From: Blautia_A ammoniilytica | GTDB lineage: Bacteria; Bacillota; Clostridia; Lachnospirales; Lachnospiraceae | Assembly (NCBI RefSeq): GCF_025566965.1 | Contig: NZ_JAOQJL010000020.1 | Coordinates: forward strand, 7,621-71,620 | Direction: 5' to 3' | Length of the DNA: 64,000 bases | Notes under the pieces: model-generated | The model's input: the letters and a program-made list of their open reading frames with translations, nothing else | Told to the model about the DNA's origin: nothing | Database searches by the model: none | Part shown: piece by piece, positions 34,744 through 42,619 of the stretch | Position numbering within the stretch: the stretch's first letter is position 1 | Layout: every line of letters begins with the position of its first letter | Position numbers and translations under genes: made by a program

Positions 34744-36054
34744 TTGAGAAATTATACCACACAGATGGATGCGGCAAGAAAAGGCATTGTCACAAAGGAA
34801 ATGGAGATTGTGGCAAAAAAAGAACATATGACAACAGATGCATTAAGAAAGCTGGTTGGGGAAGGCAAGGTTGCAATCTGTGCAAATAAGAATCACAAAT
34901 GTCTTGATCCGGAAGGCGTGGGCAGCATGCTTCGCACAAAGATCAATGTTAATCTGGGAGTGTCCCGCGACTGTAAAGACTATGATATTGAGATGGAAAA
35001 GGTCATGAGTGCTGTGAAGTTGGGCGCAGAGGCGATTATGGATCTGTCAAGCCATGGTAATACTCAGCCCTTCCGTCAGAAGCTGACCCAGGAATGTCCT
35101 GTTATGATCGGAACGGTTCCTGTATATGACAGCGTGATCCATTACCAAAGGGATCTGGCGACTTTGACAGCCAAGGATTTTATTGACGTTGTAAGGCTTC
35201 ATGCCCAGGACGGTGTAGATTTTGTAACGCTGCACTGTGGGATCACCAGGAAAACCATTGATCAGATACGGAATCACAAAAGAAAAATGAATATTGTAAG
35301 CCGTGGCGGAAGCCTGGTTTTTGCATGGATGAGCATGACAGGAGAAGAGAATCCATTTTATGAGTATTTTGATGAAATTCTTGATATCTGTGAGGAATAT
35401 GATGTTACCATTTCCCTTGGGGATGCTTGTCGTCCAGGATGTCTGGCAGATGCAACCGACGTATGTCAGATTGAGGAACTTGTCCGTCTTGGGGAATTGA
35501 CCAAACGCGCATGGGCGCATAATGTACAGGTTATGGTAGAGGGACCGGGACATGTGCCGTTGGATCAGGTAGCAGCCAATATGAAAGTGCAGCAGACCAT
35601 TTGTATGGGAGCACCTTTCTATGTACTTGGGCCTCTTGTAACAGATATTGCACCTGGATATGACCATATTACTGCAGCCATCGGCGGAGCAGTGGCAGCT
35701 ATGAGCGGAGCTGCTTTCCTTTGCTACGTAACGCCTGCAGAGCATCTGGCTCTTCCTAACGTGGATGATGTTAAGCAGGGGATCATTGCTTCCAAGATTG
35801 CAGCCCATGCAGCTGATATTGCCAAGGGTATTCCGGGAGCAAGAGATATTGATGACCGTATGGCAGATGCACGGCAGAAACTTGATTGGGAAGCTCAGTA
35901 TGCATGTGCCCTTGATCCTGAGACTGCAAGGCAGATCCGTGACAGTCGTAAGCCGGAAGATGACCACAGTGATACCTGCAGTATGTGCGGTAAATTCTGT
36001 GCAGTCCGCAGCATGAATAAGGCCCTGGCAGGGGAGTATATTGATATATTATAA
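34744..36054 (+). CDS. thiC: Phosphomethylpyrimidine synthase
   Basis: 436 residues from TTG 34744, which has GGAGG 8 nt upstream and gives the family start (M)RNYTTQMDAARKGIVT. Earlier in-frame ATGs at 34711 and 34729 fall in the terminator. A radical SAM enzyme that turns aminoimidazole ribotide into HMP phosphate. Seen: RTKINVNLGVSRD (about 62-74), MDLSSHGNT, GTVPVYD, SRGGSL, EGPGHVPLDQ (about 266-275), LGPLVTDIAPGYDHI and the C-terminal cluster motif CSMCGKFC. The spacing is Cx2Cx3C, one residue shorter than the Cx2Cx4C of B. subtilis or E. coli. Controlled by the TPP riboswitch. Confidence 0.95.
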   Translation: MRNYTTQMDAARKGIVTKEMEIVAKKEHMTTDALRKLVGEGKVAICANKNHKCLDPEGVGSMLRTKINVNLGVSRDCKDYDIEMEKVMSAVKLGAEAIMDLSSHGNTQPFRQKLTQECPVMIGTVPVYDSVIHYQRDLATLTAKDFIDVVRLHAQDGVDFVTLHCGITRKTIDQIRNHKRKMNIVSRGGSLVFAWMSMTGEENPFYEYFDEILDICEEYDVTISLGDACRPGCLADATDVCQIEELVRLGELTKRAWAHNVQVMVEGPGHVPLDQVAANMKVQQTICMGAPFYVLGPLVTDIAPGYDHITAAIGGAVAAMSGAAFLCYVTPAEHLALPNVDDVKQGIIASKIAAHAADIAKGIPGARDIDDRMADARQKLDWEAQYACALDPETARQIRDSRKPEDDHSDTCSMCGKFCAVRSMNKALAGEYIDIL

Positions 36055-36073
36055 AATAATTATTAAAAAGTCC

Positions 36074-36102
36074 TTGACTTCTAAGGAAAACCATGGTATC
36101 TT
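36074..36102 (+). promoter_or_regulatory. Promoter of the infC-rpmI-rplT operon
   Basis: TTGACT, 17 nt, TATCTT, close to consensus. It gives a leader of about 220 nt before infC. Confidence 0.8.
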
Positions 36103-36108
36103 ATCTAG

Positions 36109-36331
36109 GTACGTGAGAAAACAAAGCAGAGTTACACTCTCACCTTAGCGCAGTCAGGCGACTTGGGTTAATATTGCACAGCTTATATTTAAAGATGTGA
36201 TTTGTGTAATAGGTGAAGTGTGGATTCTGTCCGCACTTTTTTCATGTTTAAGGCAGAAGGTTTCCCGGAGAGAAATTGGGAAGCTGGCGGGTGATTTAGT
36301 ATTTATCTATCAGGTATGGAGGTGCACTACA
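36109..36331 (+). promoter_or_regulatory. infC operon leader with attenuator (L20-leader-like)
   Basis: The leader contains a hairpin with GTGAGA / TCTCAC arms (36114-36143) and further structure to 36210. It then reaches a terminator with a 9-bp stem (36216-36224 with 36230-36238) and a TTTTTT tail, all before the infC ribosome binding site. In Firmicutes this operon is autoregulated by ribosomal protein L20 through premature termination; whether this leader belongs to that family needs a covariance search. Confidence 0.7.
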
Positions 36332-36838
36332 ATTAGCAGTTTAATGATTAACGAACAAATCAGGGACAGAGAAGTACGCTTGATTGGCCCGGACGGAGCA
36401 CAGCTCGGTATTATGTCCGCAAAGGAAGCAATGTTCAAGGCTCAGGAGGCAGGGCTTGATCTGGTAAAGATTGCCCCCCAGGCTAAACCGCCGGTATGCA
36501 AGATCATTGATTACGGTAAATACCGTTACGAACTTGCTAGAAAAGAAAAAGAAGCCAAGAAAAAACAGAAAACGATTGATGTTAAAGAAGTGCGGCTTTC
36601 ACCGAATATCGATACAAACGACCTTATGACAAAAGTCAATGCAGCAAAGAAGTTTCTTTCAAAGGGCGATAGGGTGAAGGTAACTCTCAGATTTCGCGGA
36701 AGAGAGATGGCTCATATGTCAGCCAGCAAGCATGTGCTTGATGATTTCGCAGATATGTTGAAAGAAGTGGCTAATGTGGAGAAAGCACCTAAGGTGGAAG
36801 GCAGAAGCATGACCATGTTCTTAGCTCAGAAAAAATAA
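36332..36838 (+). CDS. infC: Translation initiation factor IF-3, probable ATT start
   Basis: 168 residues from ATT 36332, chosen because GGAGGT lies exactly 8 nt upstream. The first in-frame ATG, 36344, is 20 nt from that site and has none of its own. AUU starts are known in infC of other bacteria, where IF-3 limits its own synthesis by rejecting non-standard starts. Seen: MINEQIRDREVRLIGPDG, the N-domain, the Lys-rich linker (KEKEAKKKQK, about 72-81) and the C-domain with VRLSPNID and GDRVKVTLRFRGREM. First gene of the operon with L35 and L20. Databases may list ATG 36344. Confidence 0.93.
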   Translation: MSSLMINEQIRDREVRLIGPDGAQLGIMSAKEAMFKAQEAGLDLVKIAPQAKPPVCKIIDYGKYRYELARKEKEAKKKQKTIDVKEVRLSPNIDTNDLMTKVNAAKKFLSKGDRVKVTLRFRGREMAHMSASKHVLDDFADMLKEVANVEKAPKVEGRSMTMFLAQKK

Positions 36839-36898
36839 ATTCAGCAGCATTTATGCCGCAGGGCAGTTCATAATACGAAAATTAAGGAGGAAACTATA

Positions 36899-37096
36899 AT
36901 GCCAAAAATTAAAACATGTAGAGCAGCAGCAAAGCGCTTCAAAAAGACAGGTACAGGAAAATTAATGAGAAATAAAGCTTACAAGAGTCATATCTTAACC
37001 AAAAAATCTCAGAAGAGAAAAAGAAATCTGAGAAAATCTACTGTTGTTGATTCTACAAATGTTAAGAGCATGAAGAAAGCATTACCATATTTATAA
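36899..37096 (+). CDS. rpmI: 50S ribosomal protein L35
   Basis: 65 residues, standard length, strongly basic. MPKIKTCRAAAKRFKKTGTG is the conserved start and LRKSTVVDSTNVKSMKKALPYL the conserved end. An AAGGAGG site precedes ATG 36899. It lies between infC and rplT as in most bacteria. Confidence 0.98.
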   Translation: MPKIKTCRAAAKRFKKTGTGKLMRNKAYKSHILTKKSQKRKRNLRKSTVVDSTNVKSMKKALPYL

Positions 37097-37135
37097 GATA
37101 CAGATAGAAGACGACGAACAGGAGGAAAATAAGAG

Positions 37136-37492
37136 ATGGCAAGAATTAAAGGCGGATTAAACGCAAAGAAGAAACATAACCGTGTATTAAAACTGGCAAA
37201 AGGCTACAGAGGAGCCCGTTCCAAACAGTATAGAATTGCAAAACAGTCTGTAATGAGAGCACTTACAAGCTCTTATGCAGGAAGAAAACAGAAAAAACGT
37301 CAGTTCAGAAGTCTGTGGATCGCTCGTATCAACGCTGCAGCAAGAATGAACGGATTATCCTACAGCAAGATGATGCATGGCCTGAAGGTTGCTAATGTTG
37401 ACATCAACAGAAAGATGCTTGCAGATCTGGCTGTTAATGATGCTGAAGGCTTCAAAGCATTAGCTGAAGTTGCAAAAGCTGCAATTGCATAA
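37136..37492 (+). CDS. rplT: 50S ribosomal protein L20
   Basis: 118 residues. MARIKGGLNAKKKHNRVLKL, the long basic helix with GYRGARSKQYR, and the globular RRKKR... / NGLSYSKMMHGL end are typical. Needed early in 50S assembly, and the likely repressor of this operon through the leader. CAGGAGG precedes ATG. Confidence 0.98.
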   Translation: MARIKGGLNAKKKHNRVLKLAKGYRGARSKQYRIAKQSVMRALTSSYAGRKQKKRQFRSLWIARINAAARMNGLSYSKMMHGLKVANVDINRKMLADLAVNDAEGFKALAEVAKAAIA

Positions 37493-37507
37493 GTATTATC
37501 AATTCTG

Positions 37508-37542
37508 GAATCCAGGGAAAATAATTTCCCTGGATTCTTTTG
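37508..37542 (+). terminator. Terminator of the infC-rpmI-rplT operon
   Basis: A perfect 13-bp stem, 37508-37520 with 37525-37537, 4-nt loop, then CTTTTG-like T tail. Confidence 0.9.
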
Positions 37543-37562
37543 ATTTTTGTACAAAATATCAC

Positions 37563-37591
37563 TTGCAATCAAAATAATGTGATGCTATAAT
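37563..37591 (+). promoter_or_regulatory. Promoter of the liv operon
   Basis: TTGCAA, 17 nt, TATAAT. It leaves a leader of about 140 nt before the first gene. Confidence 0.8.
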
Positions 37592-37635
37592 TACTGCATT
37601 GAAGTAGTAAAGAGGAAAAGTCATTAGGGAGCCAA

Positions 37636-37665
37636 AGCCGGCTGGATGGACCAGTGGGCTTTTTG
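37636..37665 (+). promoter_or_regulatory. Leader hairpin upstream of livJ, possible attenuator
   Basis: A 10-bp stem with one mismatch (37636-37645 with 37651-37660) followed by TTTTT. The right arm can also pair with CCCGCTGG further down (about 37699-37706), which would undo the hairpin. I see no T-box or known riboswitch motif. Confidence 0.45.
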
Positions 37666-37738
37666 ACTATATATGAGATATACATGATCCGGTTTTCCCG
37701 CTGGCTTCTTCCTTAAAATCTAAGGAGGAGATTTTATT

Positions 37739-38902
37739 ATGAGAAATCTGAAAAAAGTACTCAGTATCACAGCAGCCGCAGCGATGGCAGTTACATCCAT
37801 TGCACCTGTATCTGTATTTGCAGATGACGAGGAGACTTTTAAGATTGGTGTGATCGGACCTATGACCGGTGATTACGCACAGTATGGTAACGGTGTTTAC
37901 AACGCAGCTAAGATCGCAGCGGATGAGATTAATGAGAATGGTGGATTCAATGGATATAAGGTAGAGATCCTGGACGCAGGTGATGATCAGGGTGATCCTG
38001 ATAAAGCCATCCATGCATATGATGATCTTCTTGACAAGGGTATGCAGATGCTTTGCGGAACAGTTACATCCGGTGCTTGTATCGCTGTTGCCAGTGAAGC
38101 AGCTGACAGCACATTCCTGTTTACACCTTCTGCTACAGCAGTAGAGAGTATTGAGGGAGGCGACAATGAATTCCGTATGTGCTTTACCGATCCTATGCAG
38201 GGTACCAAATCAGCAGAGTACATTTCTGAGAAAGGTCTTGCTACAAAGGTAGCTACACTGTATGATTCAGCAGCAGATTACAATGTAGGTGTTCACGATG
38301 CATTTGTTGAAGCTTGTGATGAATACGGTCTTGAGCTTGTAGATGATCAGAAATACACCACAGATAGTAATCAGGACTTCTCAGCACAGCTTCAGAGCAT
38401 TAAGAAGAGCGGTGCAGAGCTTCTGTTCCTTCCTAATTATTACTCTGACAATGCACTGATCCTTCAGCAGGCAAGCGATATCGGTCTTGATATCAAATTC
38501 TTCGGAGTTGACGGTATGGACGGTATCCTGAATGTTGAGAACTTTGATACATCCCTTGCAGAGGGCGTTATGCTTCTGACACCTTTCGCTGCTACAGGTG
38601 AGGATGAGGCTACCAAGAACTTTGTAAAAGCATATGGTGATGCTAATAACGGTGAGGTTCCGAACCAGTTCGCAGCTGATGCATATGATGTGATCTATGC
38701 TATGAAGGCAGCAGCAGATGATGCAGGTATCACACCGGATATGTCCAATGAGGATATCAGTGCAGCAATGTCTGAGTCCATGCTGAACATCACAATTGAT
38801 GGTCTTACAGGAGAAGCAAAATGGACAGAGGATGGCGAATGCGATAAAGCACCAAAAGCATATGTGATCAAAGATGGTGTTTACGCATCCATGGATGAAT
38901 AA
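37739..38902 (+). CDS. Branched-chain amino acid ABC transporter, substrate-binding protein
   Basis: 387 residues with the Peripla_BP_6 / LivJ fold: IGVIGPMTGDYAQYGNGVYNAAKIAADEIN (first block shown in part, about 38-65), then DDQGDPDKAIHAYDDL and GVDGMDGIL. The signal peptide (1-31) ends in VFA before DDEE, a signal peptidase I site. No lipobox Cys is present, although Gram-positive binding proteins are normally lipoproteins. First gene of the liv operon; AAGGAGG precedes ATG. Substrate could be Leu/Ile/Val or another amino acid or amide, as the family is broad. Confidence 0.92.
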   Translation: MRNLKKVLSITAAAAMAVTSIAPVSVFADDEETFKIGVIGPMTGDYAQYGNGVYNAAKIAADEINENGGFNGYKVEILDAGDDQGDPDKAIHAYDDLLDKGMQMLCGTVTSGACIAVASEAADSTFLFTPSATAVESIEGGDNEFRMCFTDPMQGTKSAEYISEKGLATKVATLYDSAADYNVGVHDAFVEACDEYGLELVDDQKYTTDSNQDFSAQLQSIKKSGAELLFLPNYYSDNALILQQASDIGLDIKFFGVDGMDGILNVENFDTSLAEGVMLLTPFAATGEDEATKNFVKAYGDANNGEVPNQFAADAYDVIYAMKAAADDAGITPDMSNEDISAAMSESMLNITIDGLTGEAKWTEDGECDKAPKAYVIKDGVYASMDE

Positions 38903-38963
38903 TCCTTTGAACAAAATACAGGGACATTTTCCTGGATATACAGGGAATGGCCGTTAAGCAAAC

Positions 38964-38998
38964 GGGGAGACGGTTAAGATGATTGCCGTCTCCCTCTT
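38964..38998 (+). terminator. Hairpin after the liv binding protein gene
   Basis: A stem of about 9-10 bp, GGGAGACGG arm near 38965-38973 with CCGTCTCCC near 38986-38994, followed by TCTTGTATTT. The weak T tail suggests partial termination, which would give more binding protein than membrane parts. Confidence 0.5.
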
Positions 38999-39039
38999 GT
39001 ATTTAAGAAGATCCTGGTGATTTTCTTTAAAGTGACCTG

Positions 39040-39119
39040 GAGCGTGTCTGAAAATTTACTTCCGAAAAGACTAAGACTTTAGACTATTTACATTCGGGAA
39101 TGAATTTTCAAGCACGCTC
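39040..39119. repeat. 80-bp long inverted repeat between livJ-like and livH
   Basis: Arms of 27 bases (39040-39066 and 39093-39119) match at 22 of 27 positions, around a 26-base centre. The ends read GAGCGTGT and GCACGCTC. There is no T run after it. It looks like a small palindromic element or an mRNA-stabilising hairpin inside the operon. Confidence 0.65.
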
Positions 39120-39154
39120 ATAAAATACAAATCATTCATATTACGAGGTGGGTT

Positions 39155-40039
39155 ATGAGTTTTTTGGTATATTTAAAAGACGGGATAAACCTTGGAAGTA
39201 TCTACGCAATGATCGCACTTGGTTATACTATGGTGTATGGAATTGCAAAGATGCTGAATTTTGCCCATGGCGATGTAATCATGGTTGGTGCTTTTGTGAT
39301 CCTTACCGCTATCACAAAAGCCGGACTGTCACCTGCAGTGGCAATTCTTTTATCTGTTGTGATCTGTACATTGATGGGTGTTGTGATCGAGGCAGTTGCA
39401 TATCGTCCTCTCCGTAAAGCATCATCTAATCTGGCAGTTCTGATCACTGCCATTGGTGTCAGCTATCTTCTGCAGAACCTGGCCCTTTTGGTTTTTGGTG
39501 CTGATGCGAAGAGCTTTGTTACAGTGATCGATCTTCCGTCTCTGTCTTTGTTTGGTGGAGAACTGGTGATCAAGGGGATGACGATCCTGACCATTGTTGC
39601 ATGCATTGTGATCATGGTTGGATTACAGCTTTTTGTTAAGAAGACGAAGCCTGGACGTGCCATGCAGGCAGTTTCCGAGGATCGGGATGCTGCACAGCTG
39701 ATGGGTGTTAATGTAAATGCAACCATCTCCCTTACTTTTGCTATTGGTTCTGGGCTGGCTGCGATTGCAGGTCTTTTCATGTGCTCTGCATACCCAACTC
39801 TTTCTCCTTACACAGGTGCTATGCCTGGTATCAAGGCTTTTGTAGCTGCTGTATTTGGAGGCATAGGATCCATTCCAGGTGCGATGATCGGCGGACTTCT
39901 CCTTGGTGTGATTGAGATCTTCAGTAAAGCATATATTTCTTCTCAGGTTGCAGACGCTATTGTGTTTGGAGTCCTGATTATTGTACTCCTTGTAAAACCG
40001 GCAGGATTATTCGGTAAGAATATCCAGGAGAAAGTGTGA
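39155..40039 (+). CDS. livH: Branched-chain amino acid ABC transporter permease LivH
   Basis: 294 residues with about eight hydrophobic helices. Typical LivH text: GSIYAMIALGYTMVYGI, LNFAHGDVIMVGAF (about 38-51), and AFVAAVFGGIGSIPGAMIGG (about 228-247). One of the two membrane subunits of the transporter. ACGAGGTGGG precedes ATG 39155. Confidence 0.95.
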   Translation: MSFLVYLKDGINLGSIYAMIALGYTMVYGIAKMLNFAHGDVIMVGAFVILTAITKAGLSPAVAILLSVVICTLMGVVIEAVAYRPLRKASSNLAVLITAIGVSYLLQNLALLVFGADAKSFVTVIDLPSLSLFGGELVIKGMTILTIVACIVIMVGLQLFVKKTKPGRAMQAVSEDRDAAQLMGVNVNATISLTFAIGSGLAAIAGLFMCSAYPTLSPYTGAMPGIKAFVAAVFGGIGSIPGAMIGGLLLGVIEIFSKAYISSQVADAIVFGVLIIVLLVKPAGLFGKNIQEKV

Positions 40040-40049
40040 GGTGGACAAG

Positions 40050-41123
40050 ATGAAGAAAGGTATGAACAAAACATCAAAAAACAATTTTATTACATATGGC
40101 ATGGTGCTTGTGATCTTTGCTGTTGCACAGACGCTTTCTTCCACAGGAAATCTGTCCAGGCTTCTGACAGGTCTTCTTGTTCCAATCTGTGTATATGTAA
40201 TTGCAGCCATTTCCCTGAACCTGGTTGTAGGTTATTCTGGTGAATTGAGCCTTGGACATGCAGGCTTTATGTGCGTGGGCGCATATGCAAGTGCAGTATT
40301 TTCTCATGTTGCAAGCGATGTGATCCCTTCTGTACCAAGACTGATCATTGCGATTCTCATCGGGGCAGCAGTAGCTGCACTCCTTGGCTTCCTGATCGGT
40401 ATTCCGGTACTTCGTCTTCGGGGGGACTATCTTGCTATCGTAACACTTGCTTTTGGCGAGATCATTAAGAATCTGATCAATATTTTGTATGTGGGTGTGG
40501 ACAGCAAAGGCCTTCATGTTGCTACAAGCTCCGGTGCGCTTCAGCTGGAGCCGGGCGGAAAGCAGATCATTAAGGGGGCGCTTGGTATTTCCAAGACAGC
40601 TACACTTTATAAAGACATTAAAGATTACTTTTTCCTGATCGGTGTGATCCTGGTACTGGTGTCTCTGTTTGTTGTACAGAACCTGGTAAATTCCAGAAGC
40701 GGACGTGCCATTACGGCTACCAGGGATAATCGTATTGCTGCAGAGTCCATTGGCATCAATGTAACCAAGAACAAATTGCTTGCTTTTACCATTTCAGCAG
40801 CGATTGCAGGTGTGGCAGGTGTGCTTTATGCACATAACCTTTCCATGCTGAAGGTTTCCGTTTTTGACTATAACCTGTCTATTACATTCCTGGTTTACGT
40901 GATCCTTGGCGGTATTGGTAATCTTCGTGGTTCCATCATTGCTACTATTATCCTGTATGCCCTTCCGGAGCTGCTTCGTGGATTCTCCACATACCGTATG
41001 CTGATCTATGCAATTATTATGATCGTTATGATGCTGTTTAACTGGGCTCCTGCTGCAAGGGATTTCAGAAGCAGAGTAGCTGATAAATTTAAAAAACATG
41101 GAAAAGAAAAGGAGGCGGCTTGA
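40050..41123 (+). CDS. livM: Branched-chain amino acid ABC transporter permease LivM
   Basis: 357 residues from ATG 40050, with GAGGTGG 5 nt upstream; a GTG at 40041 is the alternative. Seen: LNLVVGYSGELSLGHAGFM (about 54-72), the cytosolic coupling loop RGDYLAIVTLAFGEII (about 127-142), TRDNRIAAESIGIN (about 227-240) and VLGGIGNLRGSIIATIIL. The stop overlaps the start region of livG. Confidence 0.95.
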   Translation: MKKGMNKTSKNNFITYGMVLVIFAVAQTLSSTGNLSRLLTGLLVPICVYVIAAISLNLVVGYSGELSLGHAGFMCVGAYASAVFSHVASDVIPSVPRLIIAILIGAAVAALLGFLIGIPVLRLRGDYLAIVTLAFGEIIKNLINILYVGVDSKGLHVATSSGALQLEPGGKQIIKGALGISKTATLYKDIKDYFFLIGVILVLVSLFVVQNLVNSRSGRAITATRDNRIAAESIGINVTKNKLLAFTISAAIAGVAGVLYAHNLSMLKVSVFDYNLSITFLVYVILGGIGNLRGSIIATIILYALPELLRGFSTYRMLIYAIIMIVMMLFNWAPAARDFRSRVADKFKKHGKEKEAA

Positions 41124-41125
41124 TC

Positions 41126-41884
41126 ATGGCTATTTTAGAGGTAAAAAACCTGTCCATTCAGTTTGGCGGCCTTCATGCAGTTGATAATTTTAATATTCAG
41201 ATCAACCAGGGGGAATTATACGGTCTGATCGGACCTAACGGAGCAGGAAAAACAACTGTATTCAATCTTCTTACCGGTGTATATAAGCCTACTGAAGGGA
41301 TCATCAAGCTGGACGGTGTTGATATTACAGGTAAAAATCCTATAGAGATCAATAAAGCAGGTGTTGCAAGAACTTTCCAGAATATCCGTCTGTTTAAGGA
41401 TATGACAGTGCTGGACAATGTAAAAGCAGGTCTGCACAACAATTATAAGTATTCTACCTTTACAGGTGTATTCAGACTTCCAAAATATTTTAAAGTTGAG
41501 AAGCAGATGAATGAAAAAGCTATGGAGCTTCTGAAAGTATTTGGCCTTGATGCTTTTGCAGATTATCTTGCAGGCAACCTGCCTTACGGTGAACAGCGTA
41601 AGCTGGAGATTGCCAGAGCACTTGCTACAGAACCTAAGCTGCTGCTGCTGGATGAGCCTGCAGCAGGTATGAACCCTAATGAGACTCAGGAACTGATGGA
41701 TATGATCCGTTTTGTACGTGACCATTTCAATATGACGATCCTGCTGATCGAGCATGATATGAAGCTGGTAGGCGGTATCTGTGAGGAACTGACTGTTCTG
41801 AACTTTGGTCAGGTCCTTTGCCAGGGCAAGACAGCACAGGTGCTGAAAGACCCGGCCGTTATCACAGCATATCTGGGAGAGTAA
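41126..41884 (+). CDS. livG: Branched-chain amino acid ABC transporter ATP-binding protein LivG
   Basis: 252 residues from ATG 41126 (AAGGAGG 10 nt upstream). Seen: Walker A GPNGAGKTT (about 36-44), Q-loop RTFQNIRLF, signature LPYGEQRKLEIARAL (about 152-166), Walker B LLLLDEPAAGMN (about 171-182) and the switch His in LIEHDMKLV. The LPYGEQR signature in place of LSGGQ is normal for LivG. Confidence 0.96.
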   Translation: MAILEVKNLSIQFGGLHAVDNFNIQINQGELYGLIGPNGAGKTTVFNLLTGVYKPTEGIIKLDGVDITGKNPIEINKAGVARTFQNIRLFKDMTVLDNVKAGLHNNYKYSTFTGVFRLPKYFKVEKQMNEKAMELLKVFGLDAFADYLAGNLPYGEQRKLEIARALATEPKLLLLDEPAAGMNPNETQELMDMIRFVRDHFNMTILLIEHDMKLVGGICEELTVLNFGQVLCQGKTAQVLKDPAVITAYLGE

Positions 41885-41897
41885 GGAGGAAACGAAA

Positions 41898-42608
41898 ATG
41901 GCAATGTTAGAAGTAAAAGATTTGCACGTATATTATGGTGTGATCCATGCATTGAAGGGGATTTCCTTTGAAGTAAACCAGGGAGAGGTTATTGCACTGA
42001 TCGGCGCCAATGGCGCAGGAAAAACCACCACCCTTCAGACATTGACAGGTCTTCTTAGCGCAAAAGAAGGATCCATCACTTTTGAGGGCAAGGATATTAC
42101 AAAGATTCCAGCCCATAAGATCGTGGAACTTGGAATTGCCCATGTACCGGAAGGGCGAAGGGTGTTTTCTGATCTGAGTGTTTATGAGAATCTGATCATG
42201 GGAGCTTACACAAGAAAGGATAAGGCTGAGATCCAGGAAAGCCTTGCCGGTATTTATAAGCGCTTCCCCAGACTGGAAGAGCGTAAAGGGCAAAGAGCAG
42301 GTACCTTATCAGGTGGTGAGCAGCAGATGCTTGCCATGGGTCGTGCACTGATGAGCAAACCAAAGCTGATCGTCATGGATGAACCATCTATGGGTCTTTC
42401 ACCTATTTTTGTTAATGAGATCTTCGATATTATACGTGTAGTAAGTGAGAGCGGTACAACCGTTCTTCTTGTAGAACAGAATGCTAAAAAGGCCCTTACC
42501 ATTGCAGACCGTGCATACGTGCTGGAGACTGGAAGAATCAGCATGAGCGGCAAAGCCAGTGATCTGCTTAATGATAAGGCTGTGCAGAAGGCATATCTGG
42601 GAGAATAA
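41898..42608 (+). CDS. livF: Branched-chain amino acid ABC transporter ATP-binding protein LivF
   Basis: 236 residues. Seen: HVYYGVIHALKGISF, Walker A GANGAGKTTT (about 36-45), PEGRRVF (about 90-96, typical of LivF), signature LSGGEQQMLAMGRAL (about 137-151), Walker B LIVMDEPSMGLSP and LLVEQNAKKAL. AAGGAGG precedes ATG. Pairs with LivG as the second ATPase. Confidence 0.96.
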   Translation: MAMLEVKDLHVYYGVIHALKGISFEVNQGEVIALIGANGAGKTTTLQTLTGLLSAKEGSITFEGKDITKIPAHKIVELGIAHVPEGRRVFSDLSVYENLIMGAYTRKDKAEIQESLAGIYKRFPRLEERKGQRAGTLSGGEQQMLAMGRALMSKPKLIVMDEPSMGLSPIFVNEIFDIIRVVSESGTTVLLVEQNAKKALTIADRAYVLETGRISMSGKASDLLNDKAVQKAYLGE

Positions 42609-42619
42609 GGAGGGACGAC

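Noticed and set aside
35047..35967. 306-residue minus-strand frame opposite thiC
   Set aside because: Shadow of the highly conserved thiC, Cys/His/Ile-rich and without motifs.
37592..37738. T-box or SAM riboswitch before livJ
   Set aside because: None of the conserved T-box or S-box core words is present.
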